DNA of 64,000 nt from an uncultured Oscillibacter sp. (GCF_900544955.1 NZ_UQXD01000006.1:1-64000), one strand, 5' to 3'. Shown: positions 1-8,330, counted from the stretch's first letter. Numbers and translations are program-made. Notes: generated from the letters alone by a model not told the origin.

Positions 1-56
1 TTCTGCCCACAATACTTGGCTGGCAACGGCCCGGGAAGATAGGTAGCGCCAACACC
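1..56 (+). rRNA. rrf: 5S ribosomal RNA, 3' end only
   Basis: The first ~55 bases match the 3' half of a clostridial 5S rRNA: a GC-rich helix (GGCTGGCAACGGCC) followed by the conserved tail GGGAAGATAGGTAGCGCCAAC. The gene begins upstream of the window. A perfect hairpin with a T-rich tail follows at once, as expected at the end of an rRNA operon. Identified by eye from conserved segments; the exact 3' end is uncertain by a few bases. Confidence 0.8.
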
Positions 57-95
57 AAGAAGCGGCAGTTCGTAAGAACTGCCGCTTCTTTTCTT
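57..95 (+). terminator. Intrinsic terminator of the rRNA operon
   Basis: A perfect 15-bp stem (57-71 with 76-90), GTAA tetraloop, followed by TTCTT. It begins right at the end of the 5S rRNA. Confidence 0.85.
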
Positions 96-107
96 TGGAG
101 GTGCGGT

Positions 108-626
108 TTGCGAAAGATCATCTTGTATCTTGCCATGAGCCTGGACGGCTTTCTCGCCGACGCGGAGGGCGGAGTGGGCTGGCTGGGGGGTAAGGACCCG
201 GCCTACGAGGGAGATTACGGGTACGGGGCCTTTTATCAGACGGTGGATACCCTGGTCATGGGCTGGAGGACCTACCGCCAGGTGACGACCCAGCTCTCCC
301 CGGGAGCCTGGCCCTATGCCGGAAAGACCAGCTACGTGCTGACACACCGGCGGCTGCCGGATACCCGGGAGATCCGCTTTACGGCCGGGCCGCCTTTGGC
401 GCTGCTGGAGCGGCTGCGGCGGGAGGACGGCGGCGCCGTATGGATCTGCGGCGGCGCAGAGGTGGTGCGGCAGGCGCTGCCGCTGGTGGACGAGCTTCAC
501 CTGAGTGTCATGCCCCGGCTGCTGGGCGGCGGCATCCGGCTGTTTCCGGAGGGGGAGGCGGTGCCGCTGCATCTCGCCTCCGTCCGGCAGGAGAACGGCG
601 TGCTGCTGTGCGTCTATACCAAATGA
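108..626 (+). CDS. Dihydrofolate reductase/RibD C-terminal family protein
   Basis: 172-residue protein of the RibD_C/DHFR-like fold. The N-terminus MRKIILYLAMSLDGFLAD is the family signature for the nucleotide-binding strand, and the C-terminal half has the typical WICGGAEVV...LLGGGIRLFPEG pattern. Such stand-alone proteins are presumed NAD(P)H-dependent reductases, but the substrate cannot be told from sequence. The start is TTG, fixed by GGAGG at 97-101, six bases upstream. It is a single gene between the rRNA terminator and a bidirectional terminator. It is probably not the housekeeping DHFR, because stand-alone YyaP/YwjB-type relatives look the same. Confidence 0.8.
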   Translation: MRKIILYLAMSLDGFLADAEGGVGWLGGKDPAYEGDYGYGAFYQTVDTLVMGWRTYRQVTTQLSPGAWPYAGKTSYVLTHRRLPDTREIRFTAGPPLALLERLRREDGGAVWICGGAEVVRQALPLVDELHLSVMPRLLGGGIRLFPEGEAVPLHLASVRQENGVLLCVYTK

Positions 627-627
627 A

Positions 628-666
628 AAGCGTGCGCCGTCTGTTTTCAGACGGCGCACGCTTCTT
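628..666. terminator. Bidirectional terminator between converging genes
   Basis: Sixteen-bp perfect stem (628-643 with 648-663) with a TTTT loop, flanked by T-rich sequence on both strands. It serves the reductase on the plus strand and glyA on the minus strand. Confidence 0.85.
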
Positions 667-667
667 G

Positions 668-1915
668 TCAGTCGTAGAGGGGGAAGCGGGCGCACAGGGC
701 GTCCACCTCAGTCCGGACGGTCTCCGCAGAGCCATCGAAGTCCCGGGCCACCTGGCCCATCCAGCGGGCGATCTGGACCATCTCCGCCTCCTGGAAGCCC
801 CGGGAGGTGACGGCGGGGGTGCCCACCCGGATGCCGCTGGTGACGAAGGGCTTCTCCGGATCGTTGGGGATGGCGTTTTTGTTGACGGTGATCTGGACCT
901 CGTCCAGGCGGTGCTCAAACTCCTTGCCGGTGATGTGGAAGTTGCGGACGTCCACCAGCATCAGATGGTTGTCGGTGCCGCCGGACACCAGACGGAAGCC
1001 CTCCTGCACCAGCGCTTCCGCCAGGGCGCGGGCGTTTTTCACCACCTGCTGGGCATAGACCTGGAAGGAGGGCTTCAGCGCCTCGCCAAAGCAGACGGCC
1101 TTGGCGGCGATGATGTGCTCCAGCGGGCCGCCCTGGGTGCCGGGGAAGACGGCGGAGTTGATCTTTTTGTTCATCTCCTCGTCGTTGCATAGGATCAGGC
1201 CGCCCCGGGGGCCCCGGAGGGTCTTGTGGGTGGTGGAGGTCACCACGTCCGCGTAGGGGAAGGGGGAGGGATGGACGCCGCCGGCCACCAGGCCCGCAAT
1301 ATGGGCCATGTCCACCATCAGGTAGGCGCCTACGGTGTCGGCGATCTCCCGGAACTTGGCGAAGTCCAGGGTGCGGGGATAGGCGCTGGCGCCGGCCAGG
1401 ATCAGCTTGGGGCGGCAGGCCTTGGCGGTCTCCAGCAGCTTGTCGTAGTCGATGGTCTCCGTGTCGTCCGCCACGCCGTAGGGGACGATGGTGAAGTACT
1501 TGCCGGAGATGTTGACGGGGCTGCCGTGGGAGAGGTGGCCGCCGTGGGCCAGATTCATGCTCAGAACCGTATCGCCGGGCTGCAGCAGGGCGAAGAATGC
1601 CGCCAGGTTGGCGTTGGCGCCGGAGTGGGGCTGCACGTTGGCGAAGTTGCAGCCGAAGAGCTGGCAGGCCCGCTTCCGGGCGATCTCCTCGGTGATGTCC
1701 ACGGCGTAGCAGCCGCCGTAATAGCGCTTGCCGGGGTAGCCCTCGGCGTATTTGTTGGTCAAACAGGTGCCCATGGTCAGCATCACGGCCTCGCTGACGA
1801 GGTTCTCCGATGCGATCAATTCGATGTTGCGGCGCTGACGGCCAAACTCCTCCCGGACGGACGCGCCGACCTCCGGGTCATACTGAGAGATGAAATCCAT
1901 GGTTTGCTGAATCAT
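668..1915 (-). CDS. glyA: Serine hydroxymethyltransferase
   Basis: 415 residues, normal length. Interconverts serine and glycine with tetrahydrofolate and PLP, supplying one-carbon units in the cytosol. Visible signatures are ELIASENLVSEAV near residue 35, GKRYYGG near 63, and the PLP-lysine motif VVTSTTHKTLRGPRGG around residue 225. The start ATG is preceded by AAGGAGG. A sigma-A promoter lies upstream (1968-1995) and a strong terminator downstream, so it is monocistronic. The next gene upstream on this strand, 5-formyl-THF cyclo-ligase, is also a folate enzyme. Confidence 0.97.
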   Translation of the reverse strand: MIQQTMDFISQYDPEVGASVREEFGRQRRNIELIASENLVSEAVMLTMGTCLTNKYAEGYPGKRYYGGCYAVDITEEIARKRACQLFGCNFANVQPHSGANANLAAFFALLQPGDTVLSMNLAHGGHLSHGSPVNISGKYFTIVPYGVADDTETIDYDKLLETAKACRPKLILAGASAYPRTLDFAKFREIADTVGAYLMVDMAHIAGLVAGGVHPSPFPYADVVTSTTHKTLRGPRGGLILCNDEEMNKKINSAVFPGTQGGPLEHIIAAKAVCFGEALKPSFQVYAQQVVKNARALAEALVQEGFRLVSGGTDNHLMLVDVRNFHITGKEFEHRLDEVQITVNKNAIPNDPEKPFVTSGIRVGTPAVTSRGFQEAEMVQIARWMGQVARDFDGSAETVRTEVDALCARFPLYD

Positions 1916-1967
1916 GGGAATGCTCCTCCTTCATTTGCTCCATGGGCCAAAGGCCAAATATGTTCTT

Positions 1968-1995
1968 ATTGTACCAAATATCTGATATTTCGCAA
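1968..1995 (-). promoter_or_regulatory. Predicted sigma-A promoter of glyA
   Basis: Minus strand reads TTGCGA, 16 bp, TACAAT, ending about 50 bp before the glyA start. The spacer contains the small palindrome AATATCAGATATT. By inspection only. Confidence 0.6.
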
Positions 1996-2028
1996 GAATG
2001 TATTTCGAATACCAGCCATTCCCGCAGG

Positions 2029-2616
2029 TTATCCCAGGCGGGCGGGGGTGCCGTCCTCATAGAGGCCCCGCTCCGTCAGGACCCAGGGAACGGGATAGTC
2101 GTGGGGCTCCAGGGGAATCTCCTCCCGGATCAGCCGTTCCCGGCACAGCAGCACCGTCCCGCCCCGGTAGTGGGCGAGGAAGCGGTCGTAGTACCCGCCG
2201 CCCTTCCCCAGCCGGTGCCCCAGGTGGTTGCAGGTGAGGCAGGGCAGCACCGCGAAATCCACCTCGTCCGGCAAAAGGCGGGGACTGTCTGCCGGCGGCT
2301 CCGGGATGCCGAAGGCGCCGGGAGTCAGATCGTCCAGGCTCCGGATGTGCCGCAGCTCCATCTGCCCCGGGCCGGTGCACAGGGGCACGCAGAGAATTTT
2401 GCCGGTGGCCAGCGCGTCTGCCAGAATGGGGCGGGTGTCGATCTCCCGGGAGGTGCCCACGAAGCAGAACACGGCGCCGGCGGCCCGGTATTCCGGCATG
2501 GCCAGGAGGCGGGCGGCGATGGCGCGGCTGGAGCGGGTGCGGTACTCCTCCGACAGGGCGGATTCCAGCCGCCGGACGGCGGCGCGGAGGCGTTGCTTTT
2601 CCTCGGCTTTGGTCAT
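2029..2616 (-). CDS. 5-formyltetrahydrofolate cyclo-ligase
   Basis: 195 residues, full length for the MTHFS/YgfA family, which converts 5-formyl-THF to 5,10-methenyl-THF with ATP. The C-terminal signature GHRLGKGGGYYDRFLAHY is intact and the N-terminal basic helix (KAEEKQRLRAAVRRL) is typical. Its ATG overlaps the stop of the upstream dinB gene by 4 bp, indicating translational coupling. It sits next to glyA, whose side reaction produces 5-formyl-THF, so it may recycle that inhibitor (inference). Confidence 0.92.
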   Translation of the reverse strand: MTKAEEKQRLRAAVRRLESALSEEYRTRSSRAIAARLLAMPEYRAAGAVFCFVGTSREIDTRPILADALATGKILCVPLCTGPGQMELRHIRSLDDLTPGAFGIPEPPADSPRLLPDEVDFAVLPCLTCNHLGHRLGKGGGYYDRFLAHYRGGTVLLCRERLIREEIPLEPHDYPVPWVLTERGLYEDGTPARLG

Positions 2617-3827
2617 GGCAGGGGGTCCTCCTCTTTTTCAGGTTGGGCGGCGCCGAAGACGATGGCGCCGCTGCCGTATTTTCCCCGGATGCGGTCCATG
2701 GCCGCCTCCAGCTGCTCCTGGCGCCGCCGCTGGGGGGCGGCAGGGGCGGTGAACAGGTCCACCTGCTCGTAGGCCTCCTCCGCCGCCGCCAGGTGGATGG
2801 CGGTGACGGTGAGGGCCCGGATGGGGGCGGGGGGCTTCCACAGCTCCCCCACCAGGGACATGGCGGCGTCCGTCAGGTCCCGGATCAGGTGGGTGGGGGC
2901 GGGCAGCTGCCGCTGGCGGGAGAAGTCCCGGAAGTCCGGGGTCCGCAGCGTCACCTGGAGCCCCCCGGCGTAGAGGCCGTGGTGCCGCAGCCGGGAGGCC
3001 ACAGTGTCCGCCAGCACGGCGATGCCGGATTGGACCTGGGCCCGGGTGGTGAGGTTTTCCGGGAAGGTGGTGCCGTTGCCCACGGATTTCACCGGCTCCG
3101 CGTCGTACCGGGAGCGCACCGGCTCGGTGTCCAGGCCGTTGGCATAGTCGTGGAGCTGGGCGCCCAGCTTGCCCATGAGGGATTCCAGCATGGTCCGGCG
3201 GCAGGCCGCCAGCTGGCCGATGGTGTCCACCCCATACTGGTGCAGCAGCTTCCTGGCCGCGCCGCCCACAAACAGCAAATCCCCCACCGGCAGGGGCCAG
3301 ACCAGCGCCTGCCAGTTGTCCCGGGTGATCAGGGTGGTGGCGTCGGGCTTTTTGTAGTCGCTGCCCAGCTTGGCGAAGATCTTGTTGAAGGAGACCCCCA
3401 CGGACAGAGACAGCCCCAGCTCCTCCCGGATGCGGCGGCGGAGGGCGTCCGCCAGGGCCCGGGGGTCGCCGCCGAAGAGGTGGAGGGTGCCGGTGACGTC
3501 CAGCCAGCTCTCGTCGATGCCGAAGGGCTCCACCAGGTCGGTATATTCGTCGTAAATGGCGTTGACCCGCCGGGAGAAGTCCCGGTAGCGCTGGTGGTGG
3601 GGCGGCAGCAGCACCAGGTCCGGGCACTTCTTCTTGGCCTGCCAGATGGTCTCCGCCGTCTGGACGCCGAAGCGCTTGGCGGCCTCGTTTTTGGCCAGGA
3701 TGATGCCGTGGCGGGAGGAGGGGTCTCCGCACACCGCCGTGGGAAATTGCCGCAGCTCCGGGTGGCTCAAAAGCTCCACGGAGGCGTAAAAGCTGTTCAA
3801 ATCGCAGTGCAGGATGACGCGGTCCAT
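2613..3827 (-). CDS. dinB: DNA polymerase IV (Y-family)
   Basis: 404 residues. Translesion polymerase: the protein begins MDRVILHCDLNSFYASVE, with the catalytic D-L-N-S-F-Y-A motif, and the second acidic motif is GIDESWLDVTGT near residue 105. Helix-hairpin-helix and little-finger domains follow. The start at 3827 has AAGGGGG upstream; a longer in-frame extension to 3914 would run through the predicted promoter at 3861-3888 and is rejected. First gene of a two-gene unit with the cyclo-ligase. The C-terminal tail lacks an obvious beta-clamp motif that I can point to. Confidence 0.95.
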   Translation of the reverse strand: MDRVILHCDLNSFYASVELLSHPELRQFPTAVCGDPSSRHGIILAKNEAAKRFGVQTAETIWQAKKKCPDLVLLPPHHQRYRDFSRRVNAIYDEYTDLVEPFGIDESWLDVTGTLHLFGGDPRALADALRRRIREELGLSLSVGVSFNKIFAKLGSDYKKPDATTLITRDNWQALVWPLPVGDLLFVGGAARKLLHQYGVDTIGQLAACRRTMLESLMGKLGAQLHDYANGLDTEPVRSRYDAEPVKSVGNGTTFPENLTTRAQVQSGIAVLADTVASRLRHHGLYAGGLQVTLRTPDFRDFSRQRQLPAPTHLIRDLTDAAMSLVGELWKPPAPIRALTVTAIHLAAAEEAYEQVDLFTAPAAPQRRRQEQLEAAMDRIRGKYGSGAIVFGAAQPEKEEDPLP

Positions 3828-3860
3828 AGCGGGCCCCCTTTCGGCGGAGATGTCCCCTCT

Positions 3861-3888
3861 ATCATAGCACACCTGTTCGGGTTTGCAA
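3861..3888 (-). promoter_or_regulatory. Predicted promoter of dinB
   Basis: Minus strand TTGCAA, 16 bp, TATGAT, about 30 bp before the dinB start. No clear LexA box was noticed. Confidence 0.55.
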
Positions 3889-3895
3889 AGGGAAA

Positions 3896-3921
3896 GCGCG
3901 GCATGTGTGCACATGCCGCGC
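3896..3921 (-). terminator. Terminator of the ribU transcript
   Basis: Perfect 12-bp inverted repeat (3896-3907 with 3910-3921) followed on the minus strand by a T/C-rich run, 25 bp after the ribU stop. Confidence 0.65.
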
Positions 3922-3944
3922 CTGAAAAAACTGGAATGCGGATC

Positions 3945-4661
3945 TCAGAGCTTGCCCATCAGCACCAGGGCAAGCACCACGAAGGTGGCCAGCAGGGCCA
4001 GGGAGAACAGCAGGAATCCGGTGTTGAACGTCCGGTCCGCCTTGGCGGCGCCCTGGGCCTCCGGCACCAGCCGGGCCTTGCGCAGGGCGGTGACCACCGG
4101 CTTGTAGAGCAGGAGAATCATGGCCATGTTCAGCCCGCCCTTGACCAGGTTGAAGGGCAGGAACACCGGCACCAGCATGGCGGCCACCATCTCCCGGGTG
4201 TCCTCCACGGAGGCGCCCGTGGACATATACAGCGGGGTGATGAGGTAGTTCCAAAGGAGCATCACCGCGGTCAGCGCCGCCACGCCCAGGGTCAGGCCGA
4301 CGACGGCGCCCTTTTTGGTATGGGCCTTCTTATAGACAAAGGCGGCGGTGCAGCAGAAGGCGGTGGTGGCCAGCACGTTCATGATCCAGCCGATTAGGCC
4401 GGTGTCGGAGACGGTGAACATCTCCACGGTGGCCACCACGATGGAAATGACGGCGGCGGCTAGGGGGCCGAAGACGAAGCCGCCGATGCAGATGACGGTG
4501 TCCTTCACCTCCAGCTGTAAAAAGCCGGAGACCTGGGGCAGCGCCTTACACAGGACCATCACCACATAGGCGATGGCGGTGAGCATGGCCAGGGAGGTGA
4601 TGGTTTTCACGTTGGTCCGGGCGCGGGGGGCCGCAAGGGCATTGACATTGGGTTCGGACAT
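3945..4661 (-). CDS. ribU: ECF transporter substrate-binding subunit, riboflavin (RibU type)
   Basis: 238 residues with about six hydrophobic segments, the size and layout of an S component of energy-coupling-factor transporters. Sequence such as LQLEVKDTVICIGGFVFGPLAAAVIS resembles the RibU family, where this region follows the first helices. The start ATG at 4661 has AAAGGAG upstream. The transcript begins with an FMN riboswitch, which on its own predicts a flavin-related substrate. The shared EcfA/A'/T energizing module is not in this window. Predicted role: riboflavin or FMN-precursor uptake, shut off when FMN is abundant. Confidence 0.88.
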   Translation of the reverse strand: MSEPNVNALAAPRARTNVKTITSLAMLTAIAYVVMVLCKALPQVSGFLQLEVKDTVICIGGFVFGPLAAAVISIVVATVEMFTVSDTGLIGWIMNVLATTAFCCTAAFVYKKAHTKKGAVVGLTLGVAALTAVMLLWNYLITPLYMSTGASVEDTREMVAAMLVPVFLPFNLVKGGLNMAMILLLYKPVVTALRKARLVPEAQGAAKADRTFNTGFLLFSLALLATFVVLALVLMGKL

Positions 4662-4738
4662 AAAAAATACACTCCTTTGTTTGACTTGAAAACACCCCGG
4701 ATGCTTTGGCTTCTCCAAGGTGAACAAGCAACAAAGAA

Positions 4739-4754
4739 GCGCACCAACGTGCGC
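4739..4754 (-). terminator. Candidate expression-platform terminator
   Basis: Six-bp GC stem (GCGCAC/GTGCGC, loop GTTG) followed on the minus strand by TTCTTT, placed between the riboswitch aptamer and the ribU start. Its position suggests transcriptional attenuation, but the stem is short, and a translational mechanism is possible. Confidence 0.45.
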
Positions 4755-4769
4755 GGCTCTGCCGCACTC

Positions 4770-4892
4770 ATCTTCTTCCATCCAGACTATACTGTTGGTC
4801 CCGGAGTTTCACCGGGTCAGCGGAAGCCGTATGGCCTCCGGTCGCGGACTGTACCGCCAGTGGGGAATTGCACCCCGCCCTGAAGACAAAGT
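4770..4892 (-). promoter_or_regulatory. FMN riboswitch (RFN element)
   Basis: Read on the minus strand, the element starts at TTTGTCTTCAGGGCGGGGTG and carries the conserved RFN segments GCAATTCCCCACTGGCGGTA, the AGTCCGCGA turn, TGACCCGGTGAAACTCCGGG and finally ACCAACAGTATAGTCTGGAT, closing on GAAGA. All six paired regions of the consensus can be laid out. It sits about 110 bases upstream of the RibU-type gene, so FMN should repress uptake. Confidence 0.93.
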
Positions 4893-5012
4893 ATTCAGTT
4901 GCTTTCTTGGGATAGTATACGACAGGACGGGAGAAAATGCAACCCCCAATTTTTGATTCTTTTTTCAGGTTGAGCTGCTGTCAGCCGGTTTTCTCCATCC
5001 TCAATAGGATAC

Positions 5013-5047
5013 AAAAGAAAGGCAGCCGCCCGTTTCCGGCGGCTGCC
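5013..5047 (-). terminator. Terminator downstream of the XRE gene
   Basis: GGCAGCCGCC/GGCGGCTGCC stem (5021-5030 with 5038-5047) followed on the minus strand by TTTCTTTT. Confidence 0.75.
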
Positions 5048-5138
5048 CGAGAAACTTGGAAGTGATAAGCGCGTCCTTCCGCAAGAGGGCGGATCGGCGC
5101 AGGCCAATTGCCATCAGATATCGTTAACAGGCGTTGCG

Positions 5139-5531
5139 TTACTCGTTCTTGTGAAATGACGAAATGCCGATACATGTCATACCGATTCCAAGCAGAACGA
5201 TCCCACTTTCTGCGGCTAACTTGTTCAAAACCGAAAGGACTACGACGGCAATTCCCATTGCCAGCGCAACCGCTTTCAAAATTAAATCTATCAGCTCCTT
5301 TCGTCTCTTTCGAGGAGCGGATGCATCTTTCTTTAACTGCATAAGTTCATCTACGGAAATATTGAATAATGCCGCCAAATGAGGCAGAGCGTTAATATCA
5401 GGACAAGACAAGTCTCTTTCCCATTTCGATACGGCCTTATCCGTCACCCCCATTTTTTCAGCTAATTGTATCTGCGTCATACCATGTTCTTTTCTAAGTT
5501 CTGCAATCATCATACCCAGCGTTTTCTTCAT
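5139..5531 (-). CDS. XRE-family regulator with C-terminal membrane segments
   Basis: 130 residues. An N-terminal Cro/C1 helix-turn-helix (MIAELRKEHGMTQIQLAEKM...DKAVSKWERDLSCPD, residues 7-50) is followed by a dimer region and then two hydrophobic stretches (about residues 84-103 and 108-123), so the regulator is probably membrane-tethered. The start was moved to ATG 5531, because the TTG five codons earlier sits inside the GAGGA ribosome binding site. It is more AT-rich than its neighbours, and no target gene is adjacent apart from itself. Confidence 0.85.
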   Translation of the reverse strand: MKKTLGMMIAELRKEHGMTQIQLAEKMGVTDKAVSKWERDLSCPDINALPHLAALFNISVDELMQLKKDASAPRKRRKELIDLILKAVALAMGIAVVVLSVLNKLAAESGIVLLGIGMTCIGISSFHKNE

Positions 5532-5856
5532 GGTTTGATTCCTCAATAAATTGTTTTATGGTGATTACACGGTAGCACGTCTCCTGATACATACGCAACC
5601 GACTGAAAGTTTAGCCGGCACTACCATTGGTTTAGGCCAAGGAGAGCGATAACTTTCTATTGGTCGAGTGCGTCTTCTCCGCCCAAGGTGTGCAAAGAAG
5701 CCTCCGATTCGGCATGTCCATTTTAACAGACGACCGGCTGATACGCAAGGGAGCCCTCGCAACATGGACAGCGGATTCCTCAGCAGCAGCGATCCAAAAG
5801 GGCGGTGTCCGGACGGCGGCAGACGCGGCTCCCGCCACGGATTTCCCAAACGCCTC
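5532..5856. other. Gene-free stretch upstream of the SLOG gene
   Basis: About 325 bases of mixed composition. Open frames exist on both strands, but none has a ribosome binding site, a recognisable domain or plausible composition. I see no RNA motif. It could hold a decayed gene. Confidence 0.4.
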
Positions 5857-5885
5857 TTTACAAATGAGAACGGATGTTCTATACT
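5857..5885 (+). promoter_or_regulatory. Predicted promoter of the SLOG gene
   Basis: TTTACA, 17 bp, TATACT; the gene starts 36 bp downstream after a GGAGGGGAAGGGAG ribosome binding region. Confidence 0.7.
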
Positions 5886-5920
5886 GGGAGCACAATGCGG
5901 AGGGGAAGGGAGAACACGCC

Positions 5921-6421
5921 ATGCGGACAAGAGAGGAGACCTGCTGCTTCACCGGGCACCGCCCGGGAAAGCTGCCCTGGCGGTACGACGAGGGGGACCC
6001 CCGGTGCCTGGCGCTGAAGGCGCGGATTGCCGGGGCGGCGGAGGCGGCCTATGAGGGGGGCTTCCGCCATTTCATCTGCGGGATGGCCCTGGGGTGCGAC
6101 CTCTATTTCTGCGAGGCGGTGCTGGCCCTGCGCGGCCGCTGCCCGGGGGTGACGGTGGAGGCCGCCGTGCCCTGCCCCACCCAGGCGGACGCCTGGCCGC
6201 TGGACCAGCGGGTCCGCTACCGCACGCTGCTGGATGCCTGCGACTGCAAAACCCTGATCTCCCAGCGGTATACCTCCGCCTGTATGCTGCAGCGGGACCG
6301 GTACATGGTGGACCGCGCCGCCCTGCTGATCGCCGTTTTTGACGGCACCGCCGGCGGCACCCGGTACACCCTCCAGTACGCCATGGAGCGGGGGCTGGCG
6401 ATTGTGGATTTGCCGGTGTAG
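5921..6421 (+). CDS. SLOG-domain protein (DUF1273, YpsA-like)
   Basis: 166 residues. The N-terminal CCFTGHRPGKLPW is the DUF1273/YpsA hallmark, and the Rossmann-like SLOG fold continues with FICGMALGCDLYFCEAVL and an acidic C-terminal strand (LLIAVFDGTAGGTRYTL). SLOG proteins are proposed nucleotide or nucleotide-derivative binders; B. subtilis YpsA affects cell division and oxidative stress, but the ligand is unknown. The start ATG is chosen from the ribosome binding region and promoter just upstream; longer in-frame extensions cross the promoter. Single gene. Confidence 0.85.
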   Translation: MRTREETCCFTGHRPGKLPWRYDEGDPRCLALKARIAGAAEAAYEGGFRHFICGMALGCDLYFCEAVLALRGRCPGVTVEAAVPCPTQADAWPLDQRVRYRTLLDACDCKTLISQRYTSACMLQRDRYMVDRAALLIAVFDGTAGGTRYTLQYAMERGLAIVDLPV

Positions 6422-6461
6422 AAACCGGAGATTTTCTGTCGGCGGAACGGGCGCTTTGGTC

Positions 6462-6490
6462 TTGTGTTTTTTCGGAAGCCGGGATATAAT
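6462..6490 (+). promoter_or_regulatory. Predicted promoter of the transketolase genes
   Basis: TTGTGT, 17 bp, perfect TATAAT, about 48 bp before the first transketolase start. Confidence 0.65.
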
Positions 6491-6538
6491 GAAAAACGTG
6501 ACTGATCTTCGGTGAAAAACCGAAAAGGGAGGACCTTT

Positions 6539-7384
6539 ATGACAACGAACGAGAAAAAGCAGCTGGCGGTGATGGCCTGCCGCGTGCGGATGGGCGTCAT
6601 TCGGGGGACCCACGCCGCCAAGGCCGGCCATCCGGGCGGGAGCCTGTCCGCGGCGGACCTGTTTGCCTACCTGTACGGCCGGGAGCTGCGGGTGGACCCC
6701 CGGAATCCCCAGTGGGAGGACCGGGACCGCTTTGTGCTCTCCAAGGGCCACACGGCGCCCGGACTGTACGCCGCCCTGGCGCAGCGGGGCTTCTTCCCGG
6801 AGGAGGATCTGCTGACCCTGCGCCACATCGGCAGCCATCTCCAGGGCCACCCCAATATGAACCTGACCCCCGGCGTGGACATGTCCACCGGCTCCCTGGG
6901 CCAGGGGATCTCCGTGGCCGCCGGCATGGCCCTGGCGGCCAAGTACCAGGGGAAGGACTGCCGGGTGTACACCCTGCTGGGCGACGGCGAGATTCAGGAG
7001 GGCCAGGTGTGGGAGGCCCTCATGTTCGCCCACCACTACCATCTGGACAACCTCTGCATCATCATCGACAACAACGGCTTGCAGATCGACGGGCGGGTGG
7101 AGGACGTCATGAACCCCTACCCCATTCCGGAGAAGCTGCGCGCCTTCGGGTTCCAGGTGGCGGAGATCGACGGCCACGACTTTGACCAGATGGAGGAGGC
7201 TTTCGCCCAGGCGCGGAAGACCAAGGGCGTGCCCTTCGCCATTGTGATGAAGACCGTGAAGGGCAAGGGCGTCAGCTATATGGAGAACCAGACGGGCTGG
7301 CACGGCAAGGCCCCCAACGACGAGGAGTACGAGACCGCCATGAAGGAGCTTTCCGCTCAACTGGCAGAAGTGGAGGGAATGTGA
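6539..7384 (+). CDS. Transketolase, N-terminal (ThDP-binding) subunit
   Basis: 281 residues, corresponding to the first half of classical transketolase. It binds thiamine diphosphate: motif GDGEIQEGQVWEA around residue 150 ends in the ...IIDNN segment, and the substrate-binding GHPGGSLSAADL lies near residue 30. With the following gene it forms the heteromeric enzyme of the non-oxidative pentose phosphate pathway, common in Clostridia and Archaea. Start ATG 6539 has GGGAGGA upstream; an in-frame ATG 27 bases earlier lacks one. The downstream partner starts two bases after the stop. Confidence 0.95.
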   Translation: MTTNEKKQLAVMACRVRMGVIRGTHAAKAGHPGGSLSAADLFAYLYGRELRVDPRNPQWEDRDRFVLSKGHTAPGLYAALAQRGFFPEEDLLTLRHIGSHLQGHPNMNLTPGVDMSTGSLGQGISVAAGMALAAKYQGKDCRVYTLLGDGEIQEGQVWEALMFAHHYHLDNLCIIIDNNGLQIDGRVEDVMNPYPIPEKLRAFGFQVAEIDGHDFDQMEEAFAQARKTKGVPFAIVMKTVKGKGVSYMENQTGWHGKAPNDEEYETAMKELSAQLAEVEGM

Positions 7385-7385
7385 C

Positions 7386-8330
7386 ATGGCAGACGTGAAA
7401 AAGATCGCCACCCGGGACAGCTACGGCAATGCGCTGAAGGAGCTGGCGGCGGAGCACCCGGACCTGATCGTGTTCGACGCGGACCTGGCGGGCGCCACCA
7501 AGACGGGGGTGTTCCAAAAGGCCTATCCGGAGCGCCACTTCGACTGCGGTATCGCGGAGTCCGGCATGATCTGCGCGGCGGCGGGGGCCGCGGCCATGGG
7601 CCTGGTGCCCTTTGCCTCCAGCTTCGCCATGTTCGCCGCCGGGCGGGCCTTTGAGCAGATTCGCAACAGCGTGGGCTACCCCCATCTGAATGTAAAGATC
7701 GGCGCCACCCACGGCGGCATCTCCGTGGGGGAGGACGGCGCCTCCCACCAGTGCTGCGAGGACTTCGCCCTGATGCGCTCCATCCCCGGCATGGTGGTCA
7801 TGTGCCCCGCCGACGATGTGGAGGCCCGGGCCGCCGTCCGCGCCGCTTACGAGCACCAGGGGCCGGTTTACCTGCGCTTCGGCCGCCTGGCGGTGCCCGT
7901 GTTCCACGAGGAGGCGGGCTTCACCTTCCAGATCGGAAAGGGCGAGGTGCTGCGCCAGGGCGGCGACGTGGCTATCCTGGCCACCGGACTGATGGTGGGC
8001 GAGGCCCTGGAGGCCGGCAAGGCCCTGGCGGCGGCGGGCATCTCCGCCCGGGTCATCGACCTTTGCACCATCAAGCCCCTGGACGAGGAGCTGGTGCTCC
8101 AGGCGGCCCGGGAGTGCGGCCGGGTGGTCACCTGCGAGGAGCACAACGTCATCGGCGGCCTGGGGGAGGCGGTGTGCGCCCTCCTGGCCGAGCGGTGCCC
8201 CACCCCCGTTCGGCGCATCGGCGTCAACGACGAATTCGGCCACTCCGGCCCCGCGGCGGCGCTGCTGAAGCAGTTCGGCCTCTGCGCGGAGCACATTGTG
8301 GAAGTGACCCGGGCGTTCTGCGGCAAGTAA
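7386..8330 (+). CDS. Transketolase, C-terminal subunit
   Basis: 314 residues, covering the pyrimidine-binding and C-terminal domains of transketolase. FDCGIAESGMICAAAGAA carries the conserved glutamate that activates the thiamine cofactor, followed by the Pyr-domain motif GYPHLNVKIGATHGGISVGEDGASHQ. It starts immediately after the N-terminal subunit's stop (1-bp gap) and is followed by a strong terminator, so the two genes form a closed operon. DXP synthase is unlikely, since the proteins are split and the motifs are transketolase-like. Confidence 0.95.
   Translation: MADVKKIATRDSYGNALKELAAEHPDLIVFDADLAGATKTGVFQKAYPERHFDCGIAESGMICAAAGAAAMGLVPFASSFAMFAAGRAFEQIRNSVGYPHLNVKIGATHGGISVGEDGASHQCCEDFALMRSIPGMVVMCPADDVEARAAVRAAYEHQGPVYLRFGRLAVPVFHEEAGFTFQIGKGEVLRQGGDVAILATGLMVGEALEAGKALAAAGISARVIDLCTIKPLDEELVLQAARECGRVVTCEEHNVIGGLGEAVCALLAERCPTPVRRIGVNDEFGHSGPAAALLKQFGLCAEHIVEVTRAFCGK

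Noticed and set aside
3828..3914. N-terminal extension of dinB
   Set aside because: It would begin inside the predicted promoter, and family proteins start at MDRVILHCD.
2643..4397. Long plus-strand frame opposite dinB and ribU
   Set aside because: Shadow of two clear genes; low-complexity composition and no start signal.
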